64,000 nt of DNA, taken from JABDJL01 sp963664065 (GTDB taxonomy: Bacteria > Pseudomonadota > Gammaproteobacteria > Xanthomonadales > SZUA-36). Location: the NCBI GenBank assembly GCA_963664065.1, contig OY760942.1, positions 2,812,443 through 2,876,442 of the forward strand, given 5' to 3'. Below the pieces are notes generated by a model. That model was not told where the DNA came from and ran no database searches. It saw only the letters and a program-made list of their open reading frames with translations. Positions 37,024-45,596 of this stretch are shown here, piece after piece. The stretch's first letter is position 1. Each line of letters starts with the position of its first letter. Made by a program: the position numbers and the translations under genes.

Positions 37024-38849
37024 CTTTAAAATCATTGATAGGACTGGCGTACATCTCCCTGTTTGCCATGCAGGCATCGGCCGCGATAATTGTCATCCAA
37101 AACAGTGATGGTGCTGGAGAAGGATTTAACGATCCGAGCCCACCAGCCAATGCCAACCAGAAGGGCAACAATCCGGGTACGACACTGGGAGAGATGCGCC
37201 TTAATTTATTCCAGGCAACCGCTGATGTCTGGGGGCGCATTCTGAAAAGCGATGTCACCATCAACGTCGGCGCGCAGTTTGATGAGTTATTTTGCAGCGA
37301 GTCCAGGGGCACGCTTGGCAACGCCGGTCCGGCGTTTACACACGCAAATTTTCCCGGTTCTGATCCAAACATTGCCTACCCAAGTGCGCTGTCAGAAAGC
37401 CTGTTAGGCGTCAACCGAACTGGCGTATTTGTGGATATCTTTATGACTTTTAACAGCCTGGTAGATTCCGATCCTGATTGTCTCGGCGGTGGAGGATTCT
37501 ACTACGGCTTGGATGGGGATACGCCGGCCGGGACCAGCAACCTGTTTGTGGTTGTTTTACACGAATTGGCACATGGTCTCGGTTTTACCAGCATATCCGA
37601 CGTGGATGCTGATGGTAGCGGTGAATTTACAGGGGTTGGCGGCTTCCCCGATGTATTCAGCCGTAATCTGCATGACCTGGACACCGGAAAATCCTGGGAT
37701 GTTATGACTAATGCCGAGCGAAAAACATCTGCAACAAATGAGCCAGCACTCGTATGGAATGGATCGAATGTAACTGCGGACAGCAGTATGCACCTGGGTG
37801 CCGCGCCAGAATTGGAAATTAATGCACCGGGTGGCATTTCTGGCAGCTTTGAGGCGGTCCCCGGTGAAGAACCGACCATTATTGTTCCCGCAGATGGAGT
37901 TACCGCAGATGTGGTTGATGGCAATAATTTTGGTGATGGGTGTACTCAAATCAATGAGGCTTCTTTCAGCGGCAGGATTATTCTTTTTGATGAAACACCA
38001 GACTGCACGGCGGCATTCCCAGCTTTCTTTTCTGAATTTGCGACTGGTGCTGTGGGGGTCATTATTGCAGCTACATCGGGTAGGGGGCTGCCTGATATGG
38101 GTGGGCAAATTACTCAGGAGATTACGATTCCTTATATTGGCGTTGAGAAATCGGTGGCAGATGACTTACGTGCCAACCTAGCCACAGCCAATGTGACGAT
38201 TAAGCTTAGCGCTACCAAGTTGAATGGTGAGAATCAGGGCAAGGTGAAAATTTATGCGCCGTCCGAATTTGAGGCTCGGTCATCCGTATCTCACTGGAGC
38301 AGGACGGCATTACCGGATTTATTGATGGAGCCGTTTATAGGGAATCTTGACCATGCCGAAGTGGACCTTACGCAAGCCGCGTTCAAGGATATAGGATGGT
38401 TAATTAATCAACGGGATTTCACAATCAACGCCGGCCTCAATGATGCATGGGTAAGTGCTGATGCCGCTTTACAGGGGTTTTTCTTCACCGTTTACCCAGA
38501 GGAGGAATTATTTTTCCTGTCGTGGTTTACCTTTGACTCGGCACTGCCAGATGAAAGTGTTCTGGCTACTTTTGGAGCACCGGATCAACGCTGGGTGACC
38601 GGCCTCGGTGCCTATTCCGGTAACAGTGTGACAATCAATGTTGAATTGACCAGCGGCGGTATATTCAAGGCCCTCGAACCACTGGCAAACCAGCAACCGG
38701 GCTACGGGACCATCACCATTGTTTTTGTCAGCTGTAATGAGGCAATACTGACTTACGACTTCCCATCCACGGGACTTTCCGGGCAGATGACCCTCACCCG
38801 TGCTGTGCCTTATAATGTGGCACTTTGTGAGGCACTCAATACGCAGTAA
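37020..38849 (+). CDS. Secreted zinc-metalloprotease-like protein with PA domain
   Basis: 609 residues from ATG 37020, which overlaps the previous stop; a longer frame back to 36951 would remove the signal peptide (MTLKSLIGLAYISLFAMQASA). HELAHGLGF at about residues 181-189 gives the HExxH zinc site. The metzincin third-ligand position (H-X5 later) is Ser rather than His or Asp, so catalysis needs checking. A protease-associated domain lies at about 310-400 (TGAVGVIIAATSGRGLP, ITIPYIGVEKSVADDL). The last about 145 residues are the same domain as in the FG-GAP gene, perhaps a surface-anchoring or substrate-binding tail. Confidence 0.8.
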   Translation: MTLKSLIGLAYISLFAMQASAAIIVIQNSDGAGEGFNDPSPPANANQKGNNPGTTLGEMRLNLFQATADVWGRILKSDVTINVGAQFDELFCSESRGTLGNAGPAFTHANFPGSDPNIAYPSALSESLLGVNRTGVFVDIFMTFNSLVDSDPDCLGGGGFYYGLDGDTPAGTSNLFVVVLHELAHGLGFTSISDVDADGSGEFTGVGGFPDVFSRNLHDLDTGKSWDVMTNAERKTSATNEPALVWNGSNVTADSSMHLGAAPELEINAPGGISGSFEAVPGEEPTIIVPADGVTADVVDGNNFGDGCTQINEASFSGRIILFDETPDCTAAFPAFFSEFATGAVGVIIAATSGRGLPDMGGQITQEITIPYIGVEKSVADDLRANLATANVTIKLSATKLNGENQGKVKIYAPSEFEARSSVSHWSRTALPDLLMEPFIGNLDHAEVDLTQAAFKDIGWLINQRDFTINAGLNDAWVSADAALQGFFFTVYPEEELFFLSWFTFDSALPDESVLATFGAPDQRWVTGLGAYSGNSVTINVELTSGGIFKALEPLANQQPGYGTITIVFVSCNEAILTYDFPSTGLSGQMTLTRAVPYNVALCEALNTQ

Positions 38850-38887
38850 TATTAGTGTTTGCTAAAGGTCTGCTTCTGGCCGTTAGC
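38418..38887 (+). repeat. 470-bp duplicated block, copy 2
   Basis: Partner of 35979-36448. It includes the 3' end of the metalloprotease-like gene and the 38-base post-stop segment ending GCCGTTAGC. Confidence 0.9.
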
Positions 38888-38937
38888 TGACCCTTTTTAT
38901 AGAAGTTTTTGGGTGATTTTAAACTTCCGCTAACGGC
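38879..38937. repeat. Inverted repeat at the end of the duplicated block
   Basis: GCCGTTAGC (38879-38887) and GCTAACGGC (38929-38937) are exact complements 41 bases apart. The right arm with its flank AAACTTCC also matches, inverted, GCCGTTAGCGGAAGTTT at 36442-36458 after copy 1. The element thus recurs after both duplicated genes and may mark the duplication boundary. The remainder of the 38.85-39.1 kb gap has no gene. Confidence 0.65.
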
Positions 38938-39105
38938 ACAGGCTGTGTGAAAACGTAAAAATGGCAGCTTGAGATCTTCTACAACAGCTCCAGCAAAATT
39001 TCATATAATGTCAGTTATCTGCCAAGAGGGCGTTAGTATATTGAAGCAATATTTTGATTGCCCTTCAATTACATCGGACAGCAGCCAGAGTTAAAGGAAA
39101 ATGAG

Positions 39106-39762
39106 ATGAGCAGAAGCGATGTTAAGTACATTTTCGAAGCCAGTGAAAAACCTTCGTTGCCGCTAATATCGGTACCGCTGATAGAAGCGACCGACGATTC
39201 AGTACAAGAGTACGGATGCCTGGTCGATGACCCCGCTGGTTTTGAAATTGAAATTGTCCAGTGGCCTGCGCAAGGTTGGCGGCAAATAGACAATAGTACT
39301 GGGGATGAGGGCGGCTACGTGGAAGGCATTTTTCACGGTGACTGGGACGGCGATATTTTAATGGGGCGCAACGAGGCCGTGGATGGTCACTACGTACTGG
39401 GTTGGAGCTGTGATCCGCAGCTGGCTAGAACCGGTACAGCGTCTATGCCGCGCGAACAGATTATATTTTGGCACTTGAACTACCATCCGGACGGTGGGCA
39501 GCTTTTTTTTCCATTGGACAAAAAACCGTTTGTTGTACCGGTCGCACTTCCTGGTGACGATATCAAACTGGGTCAGGTAGTAGCATTCTGGTGTGACGGC
39601 AGTCGAGGCTTTTACATCCATCCGAATATCTGGCATGAAGGAATTTTCCCGGTCGAGGATTCGCAGCGATTTCTCGACCGCCAAGGCAGGGTTCATGCTC
39701 GCGTCAGTTGTGACCTCGCCGCGGAATTTGAGGCTTATTTATCTGTGCCATTGTCACTATAG
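39106..39762 (+). CDS. Ureidoglycolate lyase-like protein
   Basis: 218 residues from ATG 39106 (AAGGA at 39094-39098; an upstream in-frame ATG at 39058 lacks a site). A cupin-like fold with FWHLNYHPDGGQLFFPLDKKP broken by VVPVALPGDD, then GFYIHPNIWHEGIFPV, matches the ureidoglycolate lyase (AllA-like) superfamily, which releases urea from ureidoglycolate in purine breakdown. No other allantoin genes are near, so the physiological substrate may differ. Confidence 0.7.
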   Translation: MSRSDVKYIFEASEKPSLPLISVPLIEATDDSVQEYGCLVDDPAGFEIEIVQWPAQGWRQIDNSTGDEGGYVEGIFHGDWDGDILMGRNEAVDGHYVLGWSCDPQLARTGTASMPREQIIFWHLNYHPDGGQLFFPLDKKPFVVPVALPGDDIKLGQVVAFWCDGSRGFYIHPNIWHEGIFPVEDSQRFLDRQGRVHARVSCDLAAEFEAYLSVPLSL

Positions 39763-39852
39763 TAAAATGAGTTTTTATCGGAAGCGATTGTATTTGACGT
39801 TGTGGTAACGCATGACCACTTGAAGTAGCTGCTGAAAAAGCAATTGAAGGTG

Positions 39853-40311
39853 ATGTTAGAAATAGTGGCATTCTTGGAAGTTAAATACGACTCAGCACAG
39901 CGAATCGTATTCAATATCGAAGCCATGGACGGAGAAAAATCCCCACAAGATGTCTTTAGATTGTTATTGCAATTTGCGGCAGTGGTTCACGAGATGAACA
40001 TTGAATCACGGGACACTTTACTCTCCAGTCTTGGAGAATCTCGATTCATAATTCCAGCAAGTCATTTCTCATTGATTGGAGAAGAGTACGGAACTCAAAA
40101 TCCGATGTACACATTACGAACATTTCCTGCAAACCTAAAAACTCTTGATGGAGACCCTGCCTATGAAAACCATCAAGGAGGATTGCTCTACTTAATGAGA
40201 GTTCAGATGGACGACTTCACCTGTACTACAAGGCGAGTTATACGAGGCCACCAACCAGTAACAGTCCTAGTACCAGTCCCGCCATATGTCGTCAGAGCGA
40301 TAGCGACATGA
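39853..40311 (+). CDS. Hypothetical protein
   Basis: 152 residues from ATG 39853 (AAGG just upstream; TTG 39844 is an alternative). The middle part (SPQDVFRLLLQFAAVVHEMNIES) looks helical and the protein has no membrane span or signal peptide. No family recognised. Base composition is AT-richer than the core genome. The last 30 residues are low complexity (PVTVLVPVPPYVV), so the 3' end may be foreign sequence. Confidence 0.45.
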   Translation: MLEIVAFLEVKYDSAQRIVFNIEAMDGEKSPQDVFRLLLQFAAVVHEMNIESRDTLLSSLGESRFIIPASHFSLIGEEYGTQNPMYTLRTFPANLKTLDGDPAYENHQGGLLYLMRVQMDDFTCTTRRVIRGHQPVTVLVPVPPYVVRAIAT

Positions 40312-40485
40312 CTTCAACATTTTTGCTTTATGGATACTACTTTGCTAAAGCAAAGCATAAAAGGGTGAAGTCATGGGGCGAAGACACATGCGACATTGGC
40401 GGAATATGTACCTATCCGGCTCTATGTTATCCCTACGTGGATATACATACTAAAGAAGATAGGAATGTGTGTGTCAGTAAAACAA

Positions 40486-40516
40486 ACCCTCTGACTGCTG
40501 TACGTCGTCAGAGGGT
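40486..40516. terminator. Perfect 10-bp hairpin beside the small membrane-protein cassette
   Basis: ACCCTCTGAC (40486-40495) pairs fully with GTCAGAGGGT (40507-40516) around an 11-base loop. No T-run follows on either strand, so termination is uncertain. Part of it (40499-40513) is repeated elsewhere. Confidence 0.45.
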
Positions 40517-40528
40517 CTGATGACAACC

Positions 40529-40877
40529 CTGGATCATTTGGACAGAAATCTATTTCAATAACTTACTAGTCCTTTTGTCCTTTTGTTCGCCACTAGAATT
40601 ACAAGAATTAGCATAAAAACATAAAGGCCGTACTTGCCGTTTTTTGCTAGTTGAATCCCAAAATTGGCAGGGTCGTTAATTGTTTCAATATTTGAAAACA
40701 AATGATTTGAAATAATTGCAATTACAACAATCTGCCAACCCTTAACCTCCTGTTTTTTGATTACCAGTTCACGGAGTGAAGGTCGAGTCAATGCAAGCAA
40801 ATAACCCGCGAATATTAATGTTCCTACTAGTGCTACTGTTAATATCATGCTTGTTAATATCATGCTGATGATCCTAG
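40529..40877. repeat. Cassette copy 1: ~349-bp unit with a small membrane-protein gene
   Basis: Inverted relative to 47752-48096, with similarity extending slightly beyond (40519-40888 versus 47741-48106). The ends carry an inverted motif: CTGGATCAT at 40529-40537 and ATGATCCTAG at 40868-40877. The unit contains one gene, transcribed inward from the integrase side. It may be a small mobile cassette. Confidence 0.75.
40555..40863 (-). CDS. Small membrane protein, copy 1
   Basis: A 102-residue protein with a clear N-terminal span (about 5-26, SMILTVALVGTLIFAGYLLAL), a moderately hydrophobic middle (WQIVVIAIISNHLF) and a C-terminal span (about 80-96, GLYVFMLILVILVANK). The family is not recognised. 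The second copy at 47766-48074 is about 85 percent identical, with changes concentrated around residues 37-62 and at the end, whereas INDPANFGIQLAKNGKYGLYV is unchanged. Conservation of the frame in both copies implies selection or recent duplication. Confidence 0.65.
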   Translation of the reverse strand: MILTSMILTVALVGTLIFAGYLLALTRPSLRELVIKKQEVKGWQIVVIAIISNHLFSNIETINDPANFGIQLAKNGKYGLYVFMLILVILVANKRTKGLVSY

Positions 40878-40888
40878 TAAATATATAT

Positions 40889-41279
40889 TATATACAAGAT
40901 GCGTCCTACTCCTGTTGGTAAAATGCTTGACATACAATAGGGTTGTCGTCAAAACAATCTTGTAATTGACCACCCTTATATACCAAATATAGTAAAGCCA
41001 GGGCGCAAGCTCCCCCGGCTGTAGGCGCAGAAGCACCGCCACATAGGACGGTTGGACGGAGCGTCCCGCCGTTATGCGTTTCGAAGATTGACTTCAAAGC
41101 GCACAGGTGACCCTATGCCTGTATTCGGCTTCGGGTCAAGATGTATTTAGCTAACTCCTGTTCCCAATGATACACTCTTGGTTATAACGTTTTGGAATAA
41201 GCAAGCCGAAGCTAGACCGGCTTCGGTCAGCCTCTTGGGTAGTCAAGTATATAATTCCCCTTCTTTTGCTTTTCCAAGC
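40889..41279. other. Non-coding gap downstream of the integrase
   Basis: About 390 bases with no credible gene. A 7-bp hairpin CCGAAGC / GCTTCGG (41206-41212 with 41220-41226) lies just past the integrase stop and could be its terminator. TATAACG at 41183-41189 recurs at 53480-53486 beside the opposite end of the phage-like region; the match is too short to prove an attachment core. Confidence 0.5.
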
Positions 41280-42491
41280 TCAATTATCAATTGCGGTATT
41301 TTCATCCTTACTCCCCGGGTAATACCCGAACGCGACCTCGTGCTCCTCTTTCCAATCGTCAACCCATGCCCCGTAAATGTCGAGCTTTGACGTGTCGCTG
41401 TGTCCCATTTGGTAGGCCACGAGGAGCCGGTTGATCCCCGAGCTGAGCTGGTGGCTGGCGAACGTGTGCCGGGTTTGCTTGAAGGGTCGATATCGGACCC
41501 CTGCCCGCTTGAGCAGCGTTCTCCATTTGGTGTTGATCTGATCGTAGGTCCTGAAAGGGGCGTTCCGGGTGAACTGTCTCCATACCCATTCCCCATGCCA
41601 GCCGGTCTCCTCTCGCTGGCGTTTCAGAGCAGCGAGGGCCCGCGGCAATAGATCCAGATCCCGACGGCCCGAGGGTGTCTTGACGCGCTTTGTATCAGTG
41701 CTCCGGGTGTTAATCATAGCCGCCCTTTGAATCCTCACTCTCGCGGTTTTGAGATCAACGTCGGGCCATAGCAGTGCCACGAACTCCTCGATCCGGGGCC
41801 CGGAGAAAATCACGAATTCGGCGAGGTTCCACATGAGCGGCTCGAAGTCCTCGGCGGTCGTGAGGATCTGCTCAATCTCAGCCATTGAGAACGGATCCGG
41901 GCGCACCTTGTCGCGGATCGGGAATAGATCCTTGACCTCGGCCCTGTCGATCGGGTTCGAGGCGATCTCGCCGTCGCCGACAGCCCGCCGGAGGGCTTTA
42001 TTGAGCACGATCGTATAGTTCGAGAACGTCTTTTTGGTGATCTGGCGCTCGCGGATAATGTCCCGAATGTGATCGGGCGCGAGATCCACGATCCGGATCT
42101 CGCCGATGTGCGAGTTAATGATCTTGACCTCGCGCTCGTACTGCTTGATGGTCTGTTTTTCTTTGGATCCTGAACGCCTCAGATCCTTGAGGATAGACTC
42201 CTGAGCTTCTTTGACCGTGACCGTCGAGACGACACGACCGAACAGTCGGAGCTTTTTGGATTCCGGGAAAAACTCCTCGTAAACGAACGATCCGCGGACC
42301 TTCCGCGCTTCTACCTCGGCTTTGACGTTGTTTGCGTGGGCCCGATGACTCGATATCTCGGGATCAAATCCGGGCAGGATCTCACGGCAAGTAACGCCGC
42401 GATAACTGAATTGAATCTGAATCGCTCGCTTGCCGGATTTGTAAGTCCGAGGCGTTACACCACGGCGGAAAGGATGCCGTTTTCTACCCAT
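41280..42491 (-). CDS. int: Tyrosine-family integrase
   Basis: A 403-residue phage integrase. The N-terminal arm-binding domain has GVTPRTYKSGKRAIQIQFSYRGV (DUF3596-like), the core-binding domain lies at about 90-190, and the catalytic domain at about 210-390 has the first Arg in FSGPRIEEFVALLWPDVD, RHTFASHQLSSG and MGHSDTSKLDIYG with the nucleophile Tyr. It would insert and excise the phage-like element. It ends the left operon and overlaps the excisionase-like gene by 37 bases; a GTG at 42461 would remove the overlap. Confidence 0.93.
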   Translation of the reverse strand: MGRKRHPFRRGVTPRTYKSGKRAIQIQFSYRGVTCREILPGFDPEISSHRAHANNVKAEVEARKVRGSFVYEEFFPESKKLRLFGRVVSTVTVKEAQESILKDLRRSGSKEKQTIKQYEREVKIINSHIGEIRIVDLAPDHIRDIIRERQITKKTFSNYTIVLNKALRRAVGDGEIASNPIDRAEVKDLFPIRDKVRPDPFSMAEIEQILTTAEDFEPLMWNLAEFVIFSGPRIEEFVALLWPDVDLKTARVRIQRAAMINTRSTDTKRVKTPSGRRDLDLLPRALAALKRQREETGWHGEWVWRQFTRNAPFRTYDQINTKWRTLLKRAGVRYRPFKQTRHTFASHQLSSGINRLLVAYQMGHSDTSKLDIYGAWVDDWKEEHEVAFGYYPGSKDENTAIDN

Positions 42492-42676
42492 TGATCGTAT
42501 GCCCTGACATTAACGAAAAGCCGACGCCGCCGAATCTGGGTGATCTTCCCGTCGGGCCAAACCCCGCGTTTTCGGTTTGTTCGGATTGCCTCAACAGTAT
42601 AGCCGGTTAATTCGGAGAACCTCTCGGCGCGGATCCACTCGACGGGATAGGCGTTCACCTTCGCCTCCTGAATCAA
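42455..42676 (-). CDS. xis: Excisionase-like small DNA-binding protein
   Basis: A 73-residue basic protein with a winged-helix/MerR-like sequence: WIRAERFSELTGYTVEAIRTNRKRGVWPDGK then RRRRLFVNVRAYDQWVE. This is the pattern of AlpA/excisionase-type proteins, and its position directly before int supports a recombination-directionality role. It overlaps its upstream gene by four bases (ATGA). Confidence 0.75.
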   Translation of the reverse strand: MIQEAKVNAYPVEWIRAERFSELTGYTVEAIRTNRKRGVWPDGKITQIRRRRLFVNVRAYDQWVENGILSAVV

Positions 42677-42912
42677 CCCGGATCGTTCATTTGGTAGTCC
42701 CTGATCGCCTCGTAAGCCGCGTCGGGGTCCGGTTCGGTGTCGATCTCCTGCTCAATCGTGAGCTCCTCGTTCTGAAAGATCGTCGCGTCGTGACAATCCG
42801 ATACGGCCTGATCGTTTTTGTCGGCACCGCATTGTCCGAAGTGCTCGAACGGGCCGACGCCAAAGTCGGCGATGTGCCAATCGCACTCATGACCGCAAGT
42901 TCCGCAGAACAT
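42673..42912 (-). CDS. Small Cys/His-rich phage protein
   Basis: A 79-residue acidic protein with MFCGTCGHECDWH and further Cys and His residues, probably a zinc-binding knuckle. No specific family recognised. It is coupled to the excisionase-like gene by an ATGA overlap, so it belongs to the left operon. Confidence 0.6.
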   Translation of the reverse strand: MFCGTCGHECDWHIADFGVGPFEHFGQCGADKNDQAVSDCHDATIFQNEELTIEQEIDTEPDPDAAYEAIRDYQMNDPG

Positions 42913-42990
42913 TACTTCGCCTCTTTCACGACGATTGTGTAGTCGATGTTTTATTGTCTGTTGCTTCTGTCATGGGGTTAATTCCTTGTT

Positions 42991-43305
42991 CTAGACGAAT
43001 AATTCGCCCGAGGATCCGTCACCGGTAAGGTGGCGCTCGAGCTTGAGTGCGCGATCGGCAATACGGCTTGACCGGCTGCGGAGATCTGCGATCGCTCGGC
43101 GGATTTCAGCCGTGGTTGCGTGGCTGGCGAGCCGGTAGCCGTTCTGTCCGGAGATCACGTCCCCGGTTTTCTCGGCAACCGCCCGGATGTTGCGATACGG
43201 GATTCCGTATCGCTTGGAAATGTCCCGGCCCTTGATCCAGTAACCGCCAGCGAGTGCGAACTTGACTCGCTCGATATCGGTGTCCGATGGCTTACCTTTT
43301 GGCAT
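42991..43305 (-). CDS. Small helix-turn-helix phage regulator
   Basis: A 104-residue basic protein; DIERVKFALAGGYWIKGRDISKRYGIPYRN suggests a helix-turn-helix, followed by a helical tail. It could regulate the int-xis end of the left operon. A perfect palindrome lies 34 bases upstream and may be its own operator. Confidence 0.6.
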   Translation of the reverse strand: MPKGKPSDTDIERVKFALAGGYWIKGRDISKRYGIPYRNIRAVAEKTGDVISGQNGYRLASHATTAEIRRAIADLRSRSSRIADRALKLERHLTGDGSSGELFV

Positions 43306-43338
43306 TACGTGTATCCCGGAATAGTTTCAGAATAATTT

Positions 43339-43354
43339 ACGCAATAATTTGCGT
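43339..43354. promoter_or_regulatory. Palindromic site upstream of the small regulator
   Basis: ACGCAA-TAAT-TTGCGT is a perfect 6-4-6 palindrome located 34 bases before the start of the 42991-43305 gene, in an AT-rich stretch. Candidate operator. Confidence 0.4.
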
Positions 43355-43464
43355 TCGATTTACAAAACAAGTGCCCGGCGATCTCCGAGTTCTGAGAGGA
43401 ACTAGGGATGACAGAGACCGCCGGGGCTTTAATCATTCGCTTTTTTTCTGGTCCTTGATGTCGG

Positions 43465-44475
43465 TCACGTTGCTATCGCCCTGCTTGATCGCTTGCGAAA
43501 GGTTCCGTCCTTGTTGTATGCAATTTCGTCGGTTTCTTTATCGACCGCGTGAAGTGCCGGGTCGAATACGGCCCCCTCGGAGTCACGGAAATAGCCATCG
43601 TCCGGCCCCTCGTCGCCCTCCTTGAGCTCTTGTTTAAGGGTGTCGGTTTTCGCCGTCCCTGACCCGTTCGTGGCCCCTGCATCCATGTCGAACCAATCGC
43701 CCGGAACGCTCATTTCATCCATTAGCGAACGGTAGATCTGGCGGAAACGAAGTACATCGGCGGCGGTTGCGGCCTTGAGGCTTTTCCCGAGGCGCTTTTG
43801 CAACGCAAACTTAGGGACCACAAAGTTCTCACTGAACGCAGTTACGAGCTTCGCGATCTCTTCGTCGGGCGCATCCATTGAATTATTCAGGGTTAAATAA
43901 ATCTGATCGGTCGCGGCCTCGATAACGTCCCGCGGGATAATCCCGAGGATGCAAGCCCGCACCCTCCGTGCCCCCTGATTCGCTGTATGCTCGTATATGT
44001 CGCGCTGAGTCGTGAGAAGGGTTCTCCCGCCGCCTTTCTTGTCTCTCACGTGCTCGGTTACAAATACCCTTTGTTGTCGGACGTTCGTCTCAAGGTCCCA
44101 ACAATAAGCCATGACTTGAGAGCGTCCGCCCTCGCTCTTGAGTTCAATAATTCCATACTCGATATTCCCCCAATTTTTCGCCAGAACTTCGGCAAGTCTG
44201 ATTGACGGCCCGGTTACTTGTTGACCGCCCCGGGGAAACTGATAGAGCGCCTCCTGAGCGAGACTCACCCTCGTGCAATCGTCGAGGATCTTGTTCATTG
44301 CTCCAGCCTCGTCTCGCGGGAATTTTTTCGCCATGAGGACCATTGCTTGTACAGTCGCCATTGCTTGAGATTCGACCATAACGGCCCCGGCTGGCTGACT
44401 TTCGTTCGTGCCGCCGGAGTCGAAGGGGTTGTTCGCCCTGGCGGTCTTTGTGAGTTCTTTCGCTTGATTGTTCAT
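43465..44475 (-). CDS. Putative phage recombination protein (annealing-type)
   Basis: A 336-residue phage protein. It contains FPRDEAGAMNKILDDCTRVSLAQEALYQF broken by PRGGQQVTGPSIRLAEVLAKNWGN and a C-terminal acidic, low-complexity tail (about 255-325). I do not place it in a named family from sequence alone. The immediately upstream gene is a YqaJ exonuclease, and exonuclease plus annealing protein pairs (as in lambda Red or RecET) are standard in left operons, so a single-strand annealing role is inferred. Starts 9 bases after the exonuclease stop. Confidence 0.7.
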   Translation of the reverse strand: MNNQAKELTKTARANNPFDSGGTNESQPAGAVMVESQAMATVQAMVLMAKKFPRDEAGAMNKILDDCTRVSLAQEALYQFPRGGQQVTGPSIRLAEVLAKNWGNIEYGIIELKSEGGRSQVMAYCWDLETNVRQQRVFVTEHVRDKKGGGRTLLTTQRDIYEHTANQGARRVRACILGIIPRDVIEAATDQIYLTLNNSMDAPDEEIAKLVTAFSENFVVPKFALQKRLGKSLKAATAADVLRFRQIYRSLMDEMSVPGDWFDMDAGATNGSGTAKTDTLKQELKEGDEGPDDGYFRDSEGAVFDPALHAVDKETDEIAYNKDGTFRKRSSRAIAT

Positions 44476-44484
44476 TTCGTGTTC

Positions 44485-45414
44485 CTATGGTTTTGTCAGT
44501 CTGAGCACCCGGTATTTAGATTCCGGGACTGTGTAAGACTTCCGGGTTTGGGTGCGCCATGTTGCTAAGGTCTTTCCGGCGTATGAGATCCCCGCTCCGT
44601 CCGGGCCCTCGAGCGAATCCTCGAACTTGATCCCCGCAGCCTCAGCGATCGCCAGCTTGAGCAAAAGCTCGTTATCTTTGATAGCGCTCAGGGTCACTTT
44701 CGCGGTGGCCTTGAGCTCATGGAGTTCGTTCCAGCGTTTCACGATCTCCGGGTCAGTGACGGCCTTGATCTCGCCGTTATCCTCGGCATACAGGAACTCG
44801 AGATCGCCGAGGGTTGTCGGCGGCGGCGGGCGGCGGTCTATGACGTGTTGCCAGAACTCCGCCTCGCGCTTGATGATGAACTCCTCGAGCTCGGCATCGT
44901 GCTGGAATGTGTAGGTCCGGAGATTGTTTCCTCCGATCAAGGCCGCAAGCTCTGCCCCCTCCGCTCCCCACTTCGCCCGGGCGATAACAATTTGGTGGTG
45001 TACTTGAATCAGGTAATGAACCGGGACGTCGTCAGATCCCTCCTCGCCGAACGCACTCCGGGCGTAATAAACATTGACGTTTTTACACTCGAGAGGCCGA
45101 CCGTTGCCGACCTGCCGACGGTCCAGATGCGCGATCATAAAATCATGCTCCGGGTGAGTCAGTTGAGCGTTGACCCGGCGGACCTTGATGCCGGTTTTCT
45201 CGGACCATCCCTCGGCAATCATCGTCTCTAATTTCGATCCCCAATACATGAGTTCATTCCCAGCCAGGGGATCCTTTATCGTGTCAAGTTCCTCGGTTTT
45301 ATCAAGGTATAGCTCAAGCGGTGTTTTCCACTGGCTGAGCCCCATAGCAGCAGCAGCGTCGGAGGCTCCTATTCCGGTCAGTCTCTCGGTGCGTTGTGCT
45401 GCGGTTAAGGTCAT
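44485..45414 (-). CDS. YqaJ-family phage exonuclease
   Basis: A 309-residue lambda-exonuclease-like protein. The start RLTGIGASDAAAAMGLSQWKTPLELYLDK is typical YqaJ; the PD-(D/E)XK centre is MIAHLDRRQVGNGRPLECKNVN with D and E-x-K, then VPVHYLIQVHHQIVIAR with the conserved Gln. It resects double-stranded ends 5' to 3' and would feed the annealing protein. It overlaps its upstream gene by four bases. Confidence 0.9.
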   Translation of the reverse strand: MTLTAAQRTERLTGIGASDAAAAMGLSQWKTPLELYLDKTEELDTIKDPLAGNELMYWGSKLETMIAEGWSEKTGIKVRRVNAQLTHPEHDFMIAHLDRRQVGNGRPLECKNVNVYYARSAFGEEGSDDVPVHYLIQVHHQIVIARAKWGAEGAELAALIGGNNLRTYTFQHDAELEEFIIKREAEFWQHVIDRRPPPPTTLGDLEFLYAEDNGEIKAVTDPEIVKRWNELHELKATAKVTLSAIKDNELLLKLAIAEAAGIKFEDSLEGPDGAGISYAGKTLATWRTQTRKSYTVPESKYRVLRLTKP

Positions 45415-45596
45415 GACATCACCTCGCTTTGCTCCAGTGTCATTTCAAATTCTTTTTTCATGAGTACATCCTTCGCTTTGAATAACCCGATACGCTCACG
45501 GGGGGAAAGCTCCTCGGTCGAAGTAAAAACCTCCCCGAAAAATTCGGGCCGGTGCTCTTGCGGCTGGCGACGGGATCGGTTCACGCCCGTTCCCAC
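45411..45596 (-). CDS. Small hypothetical phage protein
   Basis: A 61-residue frame between the exonuclease and the next gene, overlapping both (4 and 16 bases). It is hydrophilic with EELSPRERIGLFKAKDVLMKKEFEM. The tight packing supports translation, but the start is not certain. No function recognised. Confidence 0.5.
   Translation of the reverse strand: MGTGVNRSRRQPQEHRPEFFGEVFTSTEELSPRERIGLFKAKDVLMKKEFEMTLEQSEVMS

Noticed and set aside
38879..38937. Integron attC site beside small unknown genes
   Set aside because: The inverted arms exist, but proper attC core sites of the GTTRRRY form and an integron integrase are not seen; the only integrase is of phage type.
40308..40520. 70-codon frame MTSTFLLYGYYFAKAK...
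   Set aside because: No ribosome site, biased composition, overlaps the hairpin at 40486-40516 and the edge of the cassette; no sign of coding conservation.
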